Shown piece by piece: positions 1 to 7,297 of a DNA stretch of 9,319 bases; position 1 is the first letter of the stretch, and each line of letters opens with the position of its first letter. The notes beneath the pieces were generated by a model, which saw only the letters and a program-made list of their open reading frames with translations, did no database searches and had not been told where the DNA came from. The DNA comes from Acidocella sp. Lineage in GTDB: Bacteria; Pseudomonadota; Alphaproteobacteria; Acetobacterales; Acetobacteraceae. The stretch lies in NCBI GenBank assembly GCA_029077775.1, contig JAQNCU010000089.1, positions 1-9,319 of the forward strand, read 5' to 3'. The translations under genes were made by a program, and so were the position numbers.

Positions 1-30
1 CGCCGCTTTTTTTCAAAAAAGCGGCTGCTT
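1..30. repeat. Intergenic palindrome, possible bidirectional terminator (left copy)
   Basis: Bases 2-12 (GCCGC plus six T) and 15-25 (six A plus GCGGC) form a perfect 11-bp inverted repeat with only TC between them. The element may be cut by the window edge. A related, less perfect version lies at 3980-4016, also next to the 3' end of a gene. Similar palindromes are, as far as I recall, common between genes of Acetobacteraceae. As RNA it gives a GC-based stem with an A/U-rich tip, so termination or 3'-end protection is plausible on either strand. The repeat is seen; its role is inferred. Confidence 0.6.
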
Positions 31-111
31 ACTTGGATGTGTCACTGTCTTCGCGGATTGGTATTAATCCAGACCCGGGAGGCTCAAACGCCCTTGGCCC
101 AGAGGAATCAG

Positions 112-156
112 AGTTTTTTGCTTGTTTTTGTCCACAACAGGAAGTGCTGCCTTGCT
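112..156. repeat. Possible degenerate copy of the same intergenic element
   Basis: This stretch contains AGTTTTTTGC (112-121) and, 20 bases further on, AAGTGCTGC (142-150). The element at 3980-4020 has AGTTTTTGC and the identical AAGTGCTGC in the same order, 23 instead of 30 bases apart. The middle differs and the hairpin is lost here, so this could be a decayed copy carrying a small insertion. The match is short and chance is possible. I see no gene in 1-229 on either strand that looks real. Confidence 0.25.
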
Positions 157-229
157 TCGAGACTCTTTCTTTCGGTGGTGGGTATTATTTCGGCGCGCGG
201 CCGCCCCAGCATCCCCGCGCGCAGGTTCT

Positions 230-1060
230 TCAAACCCAGGCAAACGCTGCCTGTATCGCCACCGGGTGCAGCCCCCTGGCGGCGGCCTCGGCGGCGGCCT
301 CATCGGGGTGGAGCGCGTGGATGCCCGATAACACCCATAACGCAGCGATCCCCGCCGCCTTTGCCCCCGCGATGTCGGTGCGCAGTGAATCACCCACTGC
401 CAGCACATTGGCGGCGGGCAAACCCAACATCCCCAGCGTCGGCGCATAAATTGCGGGGTCGGGTTTTCCGCGCAGTATCACCTCACCGCCCATATCCTCG
501 TACATCTCCGCGAGCCACCCGGCACAGATAATCCGCTGCCCGTCTCGCACCACCTCCAAATCCGGGTTGGCGCACACCATCGGCAGGCCAGCCGCGCGCG
601 ATGCCGTCAACACGGGCACGTAAACCACCGGGTCCTGCGGCCCCAGAATGTCATCCGGGCCAGTGTTCAGCAGAAAATCCGCGTCAGCCGGGCGCTCAAC
701 CTCGGTCAGATCAAGCCCGGCGAATACATCGCGGTCTCGCATCGGCCCGAGATGATAGAGCCTGCGGCCCAGCCCGGCGAACTCATCCGTGCGGTCGCGC
801 AATGCGGCATGCACGGCCTCCCCGCTCGACATGATCCCCGCGTACAGCGCCGGCCCGATGCCCATGGCGTCCAGCGCCTCCCCCACTGAGGCCGCGCGGC
901 GCGGCGCGTTGGAGAGAAACACCACGGGCTTGCCCGCCGCGCGCAACCGCGTCAGGCAATCCACCGCCCCCGGATAGGGGGCAATGCCATTATGCACGAC
1001 CCCCCATAAATCCACGATGAACCCGTCATAGTTATGGGCAAGTACGGCAAATCCGCTCAA
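230..1060 (-). CDS. HAD-superfamily hydrolase, subfamily IIA (TIGR01459-like)
   Basis: A 276-residue haloacid-dehalogenase-fold protein, probably cytosolic and acting on a phosphate ester; the substrate is unknown. Visible motifs are motif I FIVDLWGVVHNG (nucleophile Asp17), motif II LSNAP (Ser50), motif III lysine in RGKPDPAIY (Lys199) and motif IV GDSLRTDI (Asp224, Asp229). The region between motifs II and III is a type IIA cap, as in NagD and PGP phosphatases. Motif I reads D-L-W-G-V, so the usual second Asp is Trp19; I recall this as typical of the TIGR01459 group, which makes ordinary phosphatase chemistry uncertain. The start is TTG at 1060-1058, overlapping the pyrD stop as TTGA; the next in-frame Met lies beyond motif I, so this start is needed. 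It is the last gene of the lipoprotein-pyrD operon. Family assignment is firm; function is open. Confidence 0.88.
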   Translation of the reverse strand: MSGFAVLAHNYDGFIVDLWGVVHNGIAPYPGAVDCLTRLRAAGKPVVFLSNAPRRAASVGEALDAMGIGPALYAGIMSSGEAVHAALRDRTDEFAGLGRRLYHLGPMRDRDVFAGLDLTEVERPADADFLLNTGPDDILGPQDPVVYVPVLTASRAAGLPMVCANPDLEVVRDGQRIICAGWLAEMYEDMGGEVILRGKPDPAIYAPTLGMLGLPAANVLAVGDSLRTDIAGAKAAGIAALWVLSGIHALHPDEAAAEAAARGLHPVAIQAAFAWV

Positions 1061-2088
1061 CGCCCGGCCCCCACGGCGTCACCCACACAGGCAAACCCAC
1101 GCGCCCGCAAGAGATCCGCCAGCCCGGATTTCAGGCGCGGGATCAAGGCGGGCCCGCCATAGGCAAACCCGGTGTAAATCTGCACCAGCGACGCCCCGGC
1201 CAGAATTTTGGCGAAAACCTGCGCAGGTGTGGCAACCCCGCCCGCGCCGATCAATATAAGCCTGCCCCCCGCCAGCCTGTGCGCCCGGGCGAGCATCGCC
1301 GTCGATGGCCCGAACAATGGCGCGCCGGACAAGCCTCCCGATTCCGTGCGATGATGCCCGCGCAACGAATCCGGGCGGGTGATCGTGGTGTTCGAGATGA
1401 TCAGCCCGGCAATCCCTTGGGTTTTTGCCACCGCGATAATCGTCTCCAGTGCCGCCTCTGCCAGATCGGGCGCGATTTTCACGAATAACGGCTTATCGGT
1501 GCGCACCGCCTGCAAAATCTCGGTCAGCCGCGCCTCTGATTGCAGATCGCGTAAGCCCGGCGTGTTCGGCGAAGAGATGTTGATCGTGACATAATCCGCC
1601 AGCGGCGACACCGCCGCAACCAAAGCCGGATAATCCACCAGCGGGTTCGCACCTTGCTTGTTGATGCCGACATTGGCGCCGATGGCGATGGCTGCCCGGT
1701 CGGCACGCGCGAGGTTGCCGGTAAACACCCCGATCCCGGCATTGTTGAACCCCATGCGGTTGATCACCGCTGCATCCTCGGCCAGCCGGAACAGACGCGG
1801 GCGCGCATTGCCCGGTTGCGGGCACGGCGTCACGGTCCCAGCCTCGATGAACCCGAAACCCAACCGCCCGAGGGCATTGACCGCCACGGCATTTTTATCA
1901 AACCCGGCAGCCAGCCCGATGGGGTTTGGCAACACCCGGCCAAAAGCATTCACCGCCAGAATCGGGTCATCTTCTGCCTTGTCGCGTCCGGCCAGCCCGA
2001 ATCGCAGCGCCCGCAATGACAGATCATGCGCCAGTTCGGGGTCGAGCCGCCGCAGCAGCGGTTGCGCGAGCGTGGTGGCGAAACTCAC
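1057..2088 (-). CDS. pyrD: Dihydroorotate dehydrogenase (quinone), class 2
   Basis: Oxidises dihydroorotate to orotate with FMN and passes the electrons to membrane quinone, the fourth step of de novo UMP synthesis; class 2 enzymes sit on the inner face of the cytoplasmic membrane. The 343-residue length is normal. Motifs in order are IGLAAGFDKN (58-66, FMN site), NRMGFNNAG (110-118), GANVGINK (137-144), INISSPNTPGLR (169-180, with Ser173 matching catalytic Ser175 of E. coli PyrD), KIAPDL (204-209), ISNTT (231-235), GGLSG (251-255), LIGAGGV (279-285) and LVQIYTGFAYGGP (301-313, FMN phosphate). The serine base and the N-terminal helix region (about 1-40) place it in class 2. The GTG start (2088-2086) overlaps the upstream lipoprotein stop as GTGA and has no clear Shine-Dalgarno sequence, which suggests translational coupling. 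Its own stop overlaps the HAD start. Confidence 0.97.
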   Translation of the reverse strand: MSFATTLAQPLLRRLDPELAHDLSLRALRFGLAGRDKAEDDPILAVNAFGRVLPNPIGLAAGFDKNAVAVNALGRLGFGFIEAGTVTPCPQPGNARPRLFRLAEDAAVINRMGFNNAGIGVFTGNLARADRAAIAIGANVGINKQGANPLVDYPALVAAVSPLADYVTINISSPNTPGLRDLQSEARLTEILQAVRTDKPLFVKIAPDLAEAALETIIAVAKTQGIAGLIISNTTITRPDSLRGHHRTESGGLSGAPLFGPSTAMLARAHRLAGGRLILIGAGGVATPAQVFAKILAGASLVQIYTGFAYGGPALIPRLKSGLADLLRARGFACVGDAVGAGR

Positions 2089-2519
2089 TTGACGTAAACG
2101 TCGACGCCCGCATTCAGCCCGGCTGTTTTGGCCGAGCGCGAGACATGGTCAGGGGCCACGCCATCGGCGATGATCGCGGCGGCAACCATTTTGGCCGTGT
2201 CGTCCAAATCATTCAGCGTTGTCGCCCCGGTATCCGGCCCGGTGGCGACAGGGGCCTGCGCCTCCACATCGAACATCACGCCGGGTTTGATCGCGCGCGC
2301 CTGCGCCACGGCTTTGGCCAAAGGCGCGGCAAAATCGGTGGTTCCGGGCAAAATGGTCACCAGCGGTATCCGCCCGGCGAAAGCCTGGGTCGCCGATATA
2401 CTGGCGGTATCCGCCCCCGCCGGGTTGGGGGCTAAGGTCTGCCGCCCGGGCAGCGTACAGCCCGCCAGGGCAAACAACGTGAACAGGGCGATCAAGGGGG
2501 TTCCACCGGTCATGCGCAT
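2085..2519 (-). CDS. Small predicted lipoprotein of unknown function
   Basis: A protein of about 144 residues that I do not recognise. With the ATG at 2519-2517 it begins MRMTGGTPLIALFTLFALAGC, a signal sequence with lipobox LAGC and Cys21 as the lipidated residue, so it should be exported and membrane anchored. The rest is rich in Ala, Gly, Thr and Asp, has no further Cys, contains IPLVTILPGTTDF and ends VDVYVK. A longer reading from 2579 would add 20 residues unlike a signal peptide and run across the divergent regulatory region, so I prefer 2519; the ATG at 2513 is also possible. No strong Shine-Dalgarno is seen. It is first in the operon and its stop overlaps the pyrD start. PyrD is membrane associated, so a link is conceivable but unproven. 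Confidence 0.7.
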   Translation of the reverse strand: MRMTGGTPLIALFTLFALAGCTLPGRQTLAPNPAGADTASISATQAFAGRIPLVTILPGTTDFAAPLAKAVAQARAIKPGVMFDVEAQAPVATGPDTGATTLNDLDDTAKMVAAAIIADGVAPDHVSRSAKTAGLNAGVDVYVK

Positions 2520-2543
2520 ATCCCAGATGTAGCCACCCCCGGC

Positions 2544-2579
2544 TTGCACCACAACCAGGGGGCCCGCATTGTGGCGCAA
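2544..2579. promoter_or_regulatory. 11-bp imperfect inverted repeat between divergent operons
   Basis: TTGCACCACAA (2544-2554) and TTGTGGCGCAA (2569-2579) are inverted repeats matching at 10 of 11 positions (A2548/C2575 mismatch), separated by 14 bases. They lie in the 71-base gap between the divergent lipoprotein-pyrD operon and the codA-like gene, and the right arm touches the codA ribosome binding site. This could be an operator for a dimeric regulator serving both directions, or a leader hairpin limiting codA translation. The repeat is seen; the function is inferred. Confidence 0.45.
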
Positions 2580-2584
2580 AGGAG
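2578..2584 (+). promoter_or_regulatory. Ribosome binding site of the codA-like gene
   Basis: AAAGGAG followed by six bases (CAAGAT) and ATG at 2591. This is the clearest Shine-Dalgarno in the window and fixes the codA start. Its first bases overlap the end of the inverted repeat at 2569-2579. Confidence 0.8.
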
Positions 2585-2590
2585 CAAGAT

Positions 2591-3880
2591 ATGTTCGACC
2601 TGATCATTCGCGGCGCCACTCTGGCAGACGGGCGGCGCGATATCGATATTGGCATTAAGGGCGAGCATATCATCGCCGTCGCGCCGTCTTTGGGTGGTGA
2701 CACAGGGTCTGAGATCGCAGCGCATGGCCGCCTCGTCTGCCCGCCTTTCATCGACCCGCATGTGCATCTTGATTCCACCCTGTCACTCGGCCTGCCGCGC
2801 ATGAACGCCTCGGGCACCTTGCTGGAGGGCATTGCTCTGTGGGGGGAGCTGAAACCCGCCCTCACCGCTGAGGCGATCTATAACCGCGCGAAACAGCTTT
2901 GCCTGTGGTCAATGGCGCGCGGTACGCTGGCCATCCGCAGTCATGTCGATATCTGCGATGACCGGTTGCTCGCTGTCGATGCGCTGCTTGCCTTGCGCGC
3001 TGAGATGAAACCCTGGCTTGACATCCAGCTCGTCGCCTTTCCCCAGGACGGGTTTTCCCGCTACCCCGGGTCAGAGCGTAATTTGCTGCGCGCGCTCGAC
3101 AAAGGCGTGGATATCGTCGGCGGCATCCCGCATTTTGAACGCACCATGGAAGACGGCGCGATGAGCGTGCGGGCGCTTATGCGCATCGCCGCCGAACGCG
3201 GGCTCATGGTGGATATGCATTGCGACGAGACCGACGACCCGCTCTCCCGGCATATCGAAACCCTGGCCGCGCAGACCCTGGCGCACGGCATGGGCGGGCG
3301 CGTCGCGGGCTCGCATCTCACCTCCATGCACAGCATGGACAATTATTACGTCAGCAAGCTGATCCCGCTGATCCACGAAGCCGGGGTCGCGGCCATCGCC
3401 AACCCGCTCATTAACATAACCCTGCAAGGCCGCCACGACACCTACCCGAAGCGACGCGGCATGACCCGCGTGAAGGAACTGATGCAGGCCGGTATCACCG
3501 TCGGCTTCGGGCATGATTGCGTGATGGACCCCTGGTATCCGCTGGGCAGCCACAACATGCTGGAGGTCGCCAATATGGCGCTGCATGTTGGCCAGCTGAC
3601 CGGCATCGCTGACATGCAATCCTGCTTTGCCGCCGTCACGGAAAATTCTGCCCGGATCATGAACCTGCCGGATTACGGCATCAAACCCGGCTGTTACGCG
3701 GACCTCCTGATCCTTCAGGCCGCCGACCCGGTGGAGGCGATCCGCATTTCGGCCGAGCGGCTATTCGTGCTGCGCCGGGGCAAAATCCTCGCCCAAGCCA
3801 CCCCCCGCGCCAGCACGCTGCATTTCAACGGTCTGGAGACAGTGGTGGATTTCACCCGCGCCAATCTGGCGGCGCAATAG
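2591..3880 (+). CDS. codA: CodA-family deaminase; cytosine or, more likely, 5-methylcytosine deaminase
   Basis: A 429-residue amidohydrolase that aligns with E. coli cytosine deaminase with a constant offset of four residues through the catalytic region. Metal and catalytic residues are all present: His57 and His59 in PPFIDPHVHLD, Gln152 in VAFPQ, His210 and Glu213 in DMHCDE, His242 in SHLTSMHS, and Asp309 in FGHDC. The substrate-pocket block NPLINITLQGRHDTYPKRRG (271-290) is almost the same as in CodA. The key difference is Cys310 (codon 3518-3520), which replaces CodA Asp314; loss of that Asp is the published hallmark of bacterial 5-methylcytosine deaminases (enzymes from Klebsiella, Rhodobacter sphaeroides and Corynebacterium), which also accept 5-fluorocytosine. 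The predicted reaction is 5-methylcytosine plus water to thymine plus ammonia, in the cytosol. The gene stands alone with no codB permease beside it, divergent from the pyrD operon. Family is certain; substrate is inferred. Confidence 0.9.
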   Translation: MFDLIIRGATLADGRRDIDIGIKGEHIIAVAPSLGGDTGSEIAAHGRLVCPPFIDPHVHLDSTLSLGLPRMNASGTLLEGIALWGELKPALTAEAIYNRAKQLCLWSMARGTLAIRSHVDICDDRLLAVDALLALRAEMKPWLDIQLVAFPQDGFSRYPGSERNLLRALDKGVDIVGGIPHFERTMEDGAMSVRALMRIAAERGLMVDMHCDETDDPLSRHIETLAAQTLAHGMGGRVAGSHLTSMHSMDNYYVSKLIPLIHEAGVAAIANPLINITLQGRHDTYPKRRGMTRVKELMQAGITVGFGHDCVMDPWYPLGSHNMLEVANMALHVGQLTGIADMQSCFAAVTENSARIMNLPDYGIKPGCYADLLILQAADPVEAIRISAERLFVLRRGKILAQATPRASTLHFNGLETVVDFTRANLAAQ

Positions 3881-3942
3881 CCATGGATGTGCAGATGGAT
3901 GTTCTTTTGTCAATGAAACAGACCTTTGTGACTCGGGCTTAT

Positions 3943-3965
3943 GGGCGTTGGTATCGTCAGCGCCC
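3943..3965. other. Short hairpin downstream of codA
   Basis: GGGCGTTG (3943-3950) can pair with CAGCGCCC (3958-3965) through eight pairs, one of them G-T, around a 7-base loop. It lies 62 bases after the codA stop. No T-run follows, so it is not a classical intrinsic terminator; it may be a 3' end stabiliser or chance in GC-rich DNA. Confidence 0.3.
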
Positions 3966-3979
3966 GCGGCCAGAATTCA

Positions 3980-4016
3980 CAAAAAGTTTTTGCGCGCTTT
4001 TTTCAAAAAGTGCTGC
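3980..4016. repeat. A/T-rich palindromic element, possible codA/folC bidirectional terminator
   Basis: Two dyads lie side by side: CAAAAAGTTTTTG (3980-3992), and 3994-4002 pairing with 4005-4013 (GCGC plus five T against five A plus GTGC, one G-T pair). The element begins one base beyond the folC stop and about 100 bases after codA, between two converging genes, where a two-way terminator is expected. It resembles the perfect palindrome at 1-25, down to the following CTGCTT. The stem is imperfect, so termination strength is uncertain. Confidence 0.45.
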
Positions 4017-4017
4017 T

Positions 4018-5271
<1,254 letters not shown>

Positions 5272-5292
5272 GGGGGCGGCAGGATCAGGCGG

Positions 5293-6159
5293 TCACGCGG
5301 CTATGGGTTGCTTATTCGCGGTCAGCAGCATGATCAGCCGGGCGAGCATGGCGGGGAGTTCGGCGCGTTTGACCACCATGTCGATAATGCCATGGGCGAG
5401 CAGATATTCCGCGCGCTGGAAGCCCTCAGGCAGTTTTTCCCGCACGGTTTGTTCGATGACCCGCGCGCCCGCGAAGCCGATCAGCGCGCCGGGTTCGGCA
5501 AGCTGGATATCGCCCAGCATGGCGAAGGAGGCCGTCACGCCGCCGGTGGTGGGGTCGGTGAGCACCACAATGAAGGGCAGCCCGGCCTCACGCACCATTT
5601 GGGTGGCGATGATCGAGCGTGGCATCTGCATCAGGCTCACCGCACCCTCCTGCATCCGCGCCCCGCCCGAGGCGGTGAACACCACCAAAGGGGCGGCCTG
5701 CAGCACCGCGAGCCGCGCCGCCGCCACCAGACCGTCACCCACGCCGCCACCCATGGAGCCTGCCATGAACTCAAACGACATGGCCGCCACCACGGCGTGG
5801 TTACCGCCGATATTGCCATGCGCGACCAGCAGCGCGTCATCCTGCCTGGTCGCCTCCCGGGCATCACGCAGGCGGTCGGCATAGCGTTTCTGGTCGCGGA
5901 ATTTCAACGGGTCGGGCACGGGCTTGGGCAACTCGATCCGGGTAAAGGCGCCGTCATCGAAGGTCCAGGCCAGACGGTCTTGCGCGGTGGCGCGCATATG
6001 GTGGCCGCAATGCGGGCAGACCTTGCGGCTCGCCTCCAGTTCCCGGTGGAAGATCATTTGCTGGCATTGCGGGCATTGGTGCCACAGATGATCCGGGGCT
6101 TCCTTGCGGCCTAAAAAGGTGCGGATTTTCGGGCGGACGAATTCGGTGAGCCAACTCAT
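5293..6159 (-). CDS. accD: Acetyl-CoA carboxylase carboxyltransferase subunit beta
   Basis: Beta subunit of the alpha2-beta2 carboxyltransferase that moves CO2 from carboxybiotin to acetyl-CoA, giving malonyl-CoA, the committed step of fatty acid synthesis in the cytosol. The 288-residue length is typical. An N-terminal four-Cys zinc ribbon is present (C29-x2-C32 and C48-x2-C51). The crotonase-fold core shows FMAGSMGGGVGDG (131-143), the oxyanion-hole block FTASGGARMQEG (161-172), TDPTTGGVTASFAMLGD (201-217) and RVIEQT (233-238). The ATG start gives the usual MSWLTEFVRPKI amino end; it lies 26 bases after the queG stop and has no clear Shine-Dalgarno. Subunit alpha (accA) is not in the window, as is normal because the two genes are usually unlinked. 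Confidence 0.98.
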   Translation of the reverse strand: MSWLTEFVRPKIRTFLGRKEAPDHLWHQCPQCQQMIFHRELEASRKVCPHCGHHMRATAQDRLAWTFDDGAFTRIELPKPVPDPLKFRDQKRYADRLRDAREATRQDDALLVAHGNIGGNHAVVAAMSFEFMAGSMGGGVGDGLVAAARLAVLQAAPLVVFTASGGARMQEGAVSLMQMPRSIIATQMVREAGLPFIVVLTDPTTGGVTASFAMLGDIQLAEPGALIGFAGARVIEQTVREKLPEGFQRAEYLLAHGIIDMVVKRAELPAMLARLIMLLTANKQPIAA

Positions 6160-6185
6160 GCGATAGATTTAGACGGAATTAAGGA

Positions 6186-7232
6186 TCAGGGGAAGGAAGA
6201 AGGGTCAAGCCGTTGCGCGGCCCAGGCACCGGCTTCGGCTACCACGGCATCTTCATCGTTTGCCAGGGCCCGCGCCGCCGGGCGCAAGGCGGCGGATTGG
6301 CTGTTGCCGATGGCGATGGCGACGTTGCGGGCAAAGCGGGCGCGACCGATGCGCTTGATGGGGGAGCCCGCGAACATTGTCCGGAACCCGGCATCATCGA
6401 GCATGGCCAAACTGGCCAGGCGCGGCGCGGTCAGGTCCTCGCGCTGGGTGAGTTTTGCCTCATGCCCGGCTTGGGCGAATTTGTTCCAGGGGCATACCGC
6501 CAGGCAATCATCGCAGCCATAAATGCGGTTGCCGATGCCCGGTCGCAGGGCCTCAGGGATCGGGCCTTTATGCTCGATGGTGAGGTATGAGATGCAGCGC
6601 CGCGCATCCAGCCGATAGGGGGCGGGAATGGCGTCTGTCGGGCAGGCGGTGATGCAGGCATGGCAATTGCCGCATCTATCCGCGTGTGGTGCATCCGGCG
6701 GCAGGCTGAGCGTGGTGAAGATCTCGCCCAGCAGCAGCCAGGAGCCGTGGCGGCGGGAGACGAGGTTGGTGTGTTTGCCGGTCCAGCCCAGCCCGGCTTG
6801 TTGGGCCAGCGGCTTTTCCATCACGGGCGCGGTATCGACGAAAACCTTAACCCCCGCGCCGCGCCGCGCAACAAACTGCGCGAGGTGCTTGAGCTTGCCC
6901 TTGATGACATCATGATAATCCCGGTTGCGGGCATAGACCGAGATGTTCCCGGCCTCGGGGATGCGGGTGGCGGCCAGCGCGTCGCCGAAGGGCGCGTAAG
7001 ACAGGCCGAGCGAGATCACGCTGATCGCCTCCGGCCACAGGGTTTGCGGGTCGGCGCGTTCAGCGGCGCGGGTCTCCATCCAGCCCATGCTGCCGTGGTG
7101 CCCGGCTTTGAGGTATTCGTGCAGGCCCGATGCGCGCGCGGGTGGCAGGCTGGCGCGTGTAATGCCCACGGAGTCGAACCCCAAAGCGTGCGCCTTGGCG
7201 ATGATCGCGGCTTTCAGGGCTGATTCGGTCAC
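6186..7232 (-). CDS. queG: Epoxyqueuosine reductase
   Basis: Reduces epoxyqueuosine to queuosine at position 34 of GUN-anticodon tRNAs, the last step of queuosine synthesis; the family is cytosolic, cobalamin dependent and carries two [4Fe-4S] clusters. The 348 residues contain FVDTAPVMEK (131-140, with Asp134 as the probable active-site acid), GLGWTGKHTNL (147-157), the ferredoxin motif C187-x2-C190-x2-C193-x3-C197 followed by PTDAI, and a second set of Cys213, C240-x2-C243-x3-C247 followed by PWN. Residues about 290-340 form the short C-terminal HEAT-like helical part. The start is GTG at 7232-7230, supported by GGAG five bases upstream. A strong terminator lies just in front of that site. 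The gene heads the queG-accD-folC row. Confidence 0.96.
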   Translation of the reverse strand: MTESALKAAIIAKAHALGFDSVGITRASLPPARASGLHEYLKAGHHGSMGWMETRAAERADPQTLWPEAISVISLGLSYAPFGDALAATRIPEAGNISVYARNRDYHDVIKGKLKHLAQFVARRGAGVKVFVDTAPVMEKPLAQQAGLGWTGKHTNLVSRRHGSWLLLGEIFTTLSLPPDAPHADRCGNCHACITACPTDAIPAPYRLDARRCISYLTIEHKGPIPEALRPGIGNRIYGCDDCLAVCPWNKFAQAGHEAKLTQREDLTAPRLASLAMLDDAGFRTMFAGSPIKRIGRARFARNVAIAIGNSQSAALRPAARALANDEDAVVAEAGAWAAQRLDPSSFP

Positions 7233-7237
7233 ACGCG

Positions 7238-7241
7238 CTCC
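7238..7241 (-). promoter_or_regulatory. Ribosome binding site of queG
   Basis: On the minus strand GGAG (7241-7238) precedes the GTG start at 7232 by five bases (CGCGT). It starts two bases after the T-run of the upstream terminator, so terminator and ribosome binding site are nearly fused. Confidence 0.7.
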
Positions 7242-7244
7242 ACA

Positions 7245-7278
7245 AAAAGATGGCCAGACGAGACCCTGGCCATCTTTT
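7245..7278 (-). terminator. Intrinsic terminator after the TadG-like gene
   Basis: Bases 7245-7257 (AAAAGATGGCCAG) and 7266-7278 (CTGGCCATCTTTT) form a perfect 13-bp inverted repeat around an 8-base loop. Read on the minus strand, the GC-rich stem is followed by five T, a textbook rho-independent terminator 19 bases after the TadG-like stop. The A/T ends also make it usable on the plus strand, where no gene needs it. It leaves only 12 bases before the queG start. Confidence 0.9.
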
Positions 7279-7297
7279 GCATCAATTCATGTCGCGG

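Noticed and set aside
161..202. Similarity of 161-202 to 3930-3971 (GACTC, then GGTAT 20 bases later, then GCGGCC)
   Set aside because: Identity is only about 60 percent, its order relative to the palindrome differs between the two sites, and it conflicts with the better AGTTTTTGC/AAGTGCTGC alignment; probably chance.
33..531. Plus-strand frames of 138 and 164 codons at the left edge
   Set aside because: They run into the antisense of the HAD hydrolase, overlap each other in two frames, and have Pro/Arg/Ala-rich sequence with no recognisable features.
2091..2102. Palindrome GACGTAAACGTC near the pyrD start
   Set aside because: It lies inside the last codons of the lipoprotein gene and is only five bases per arm; no support for an operator.
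2544..2572. Candidate codA promoter TTGCAC, 17 bases, CATTGT
   Set aside because: Only the first three bases of the -35 fit and the -10 is poor; alphaproteobacterial promoters are too variable to call this by eye.
2520..2579. Longer start (2579) for the lipoprotein gene
   Set aside because: It would put 20 non-signal residues before a good lipoprotein signal and cover the divergent promoter region and the inverted repeat.
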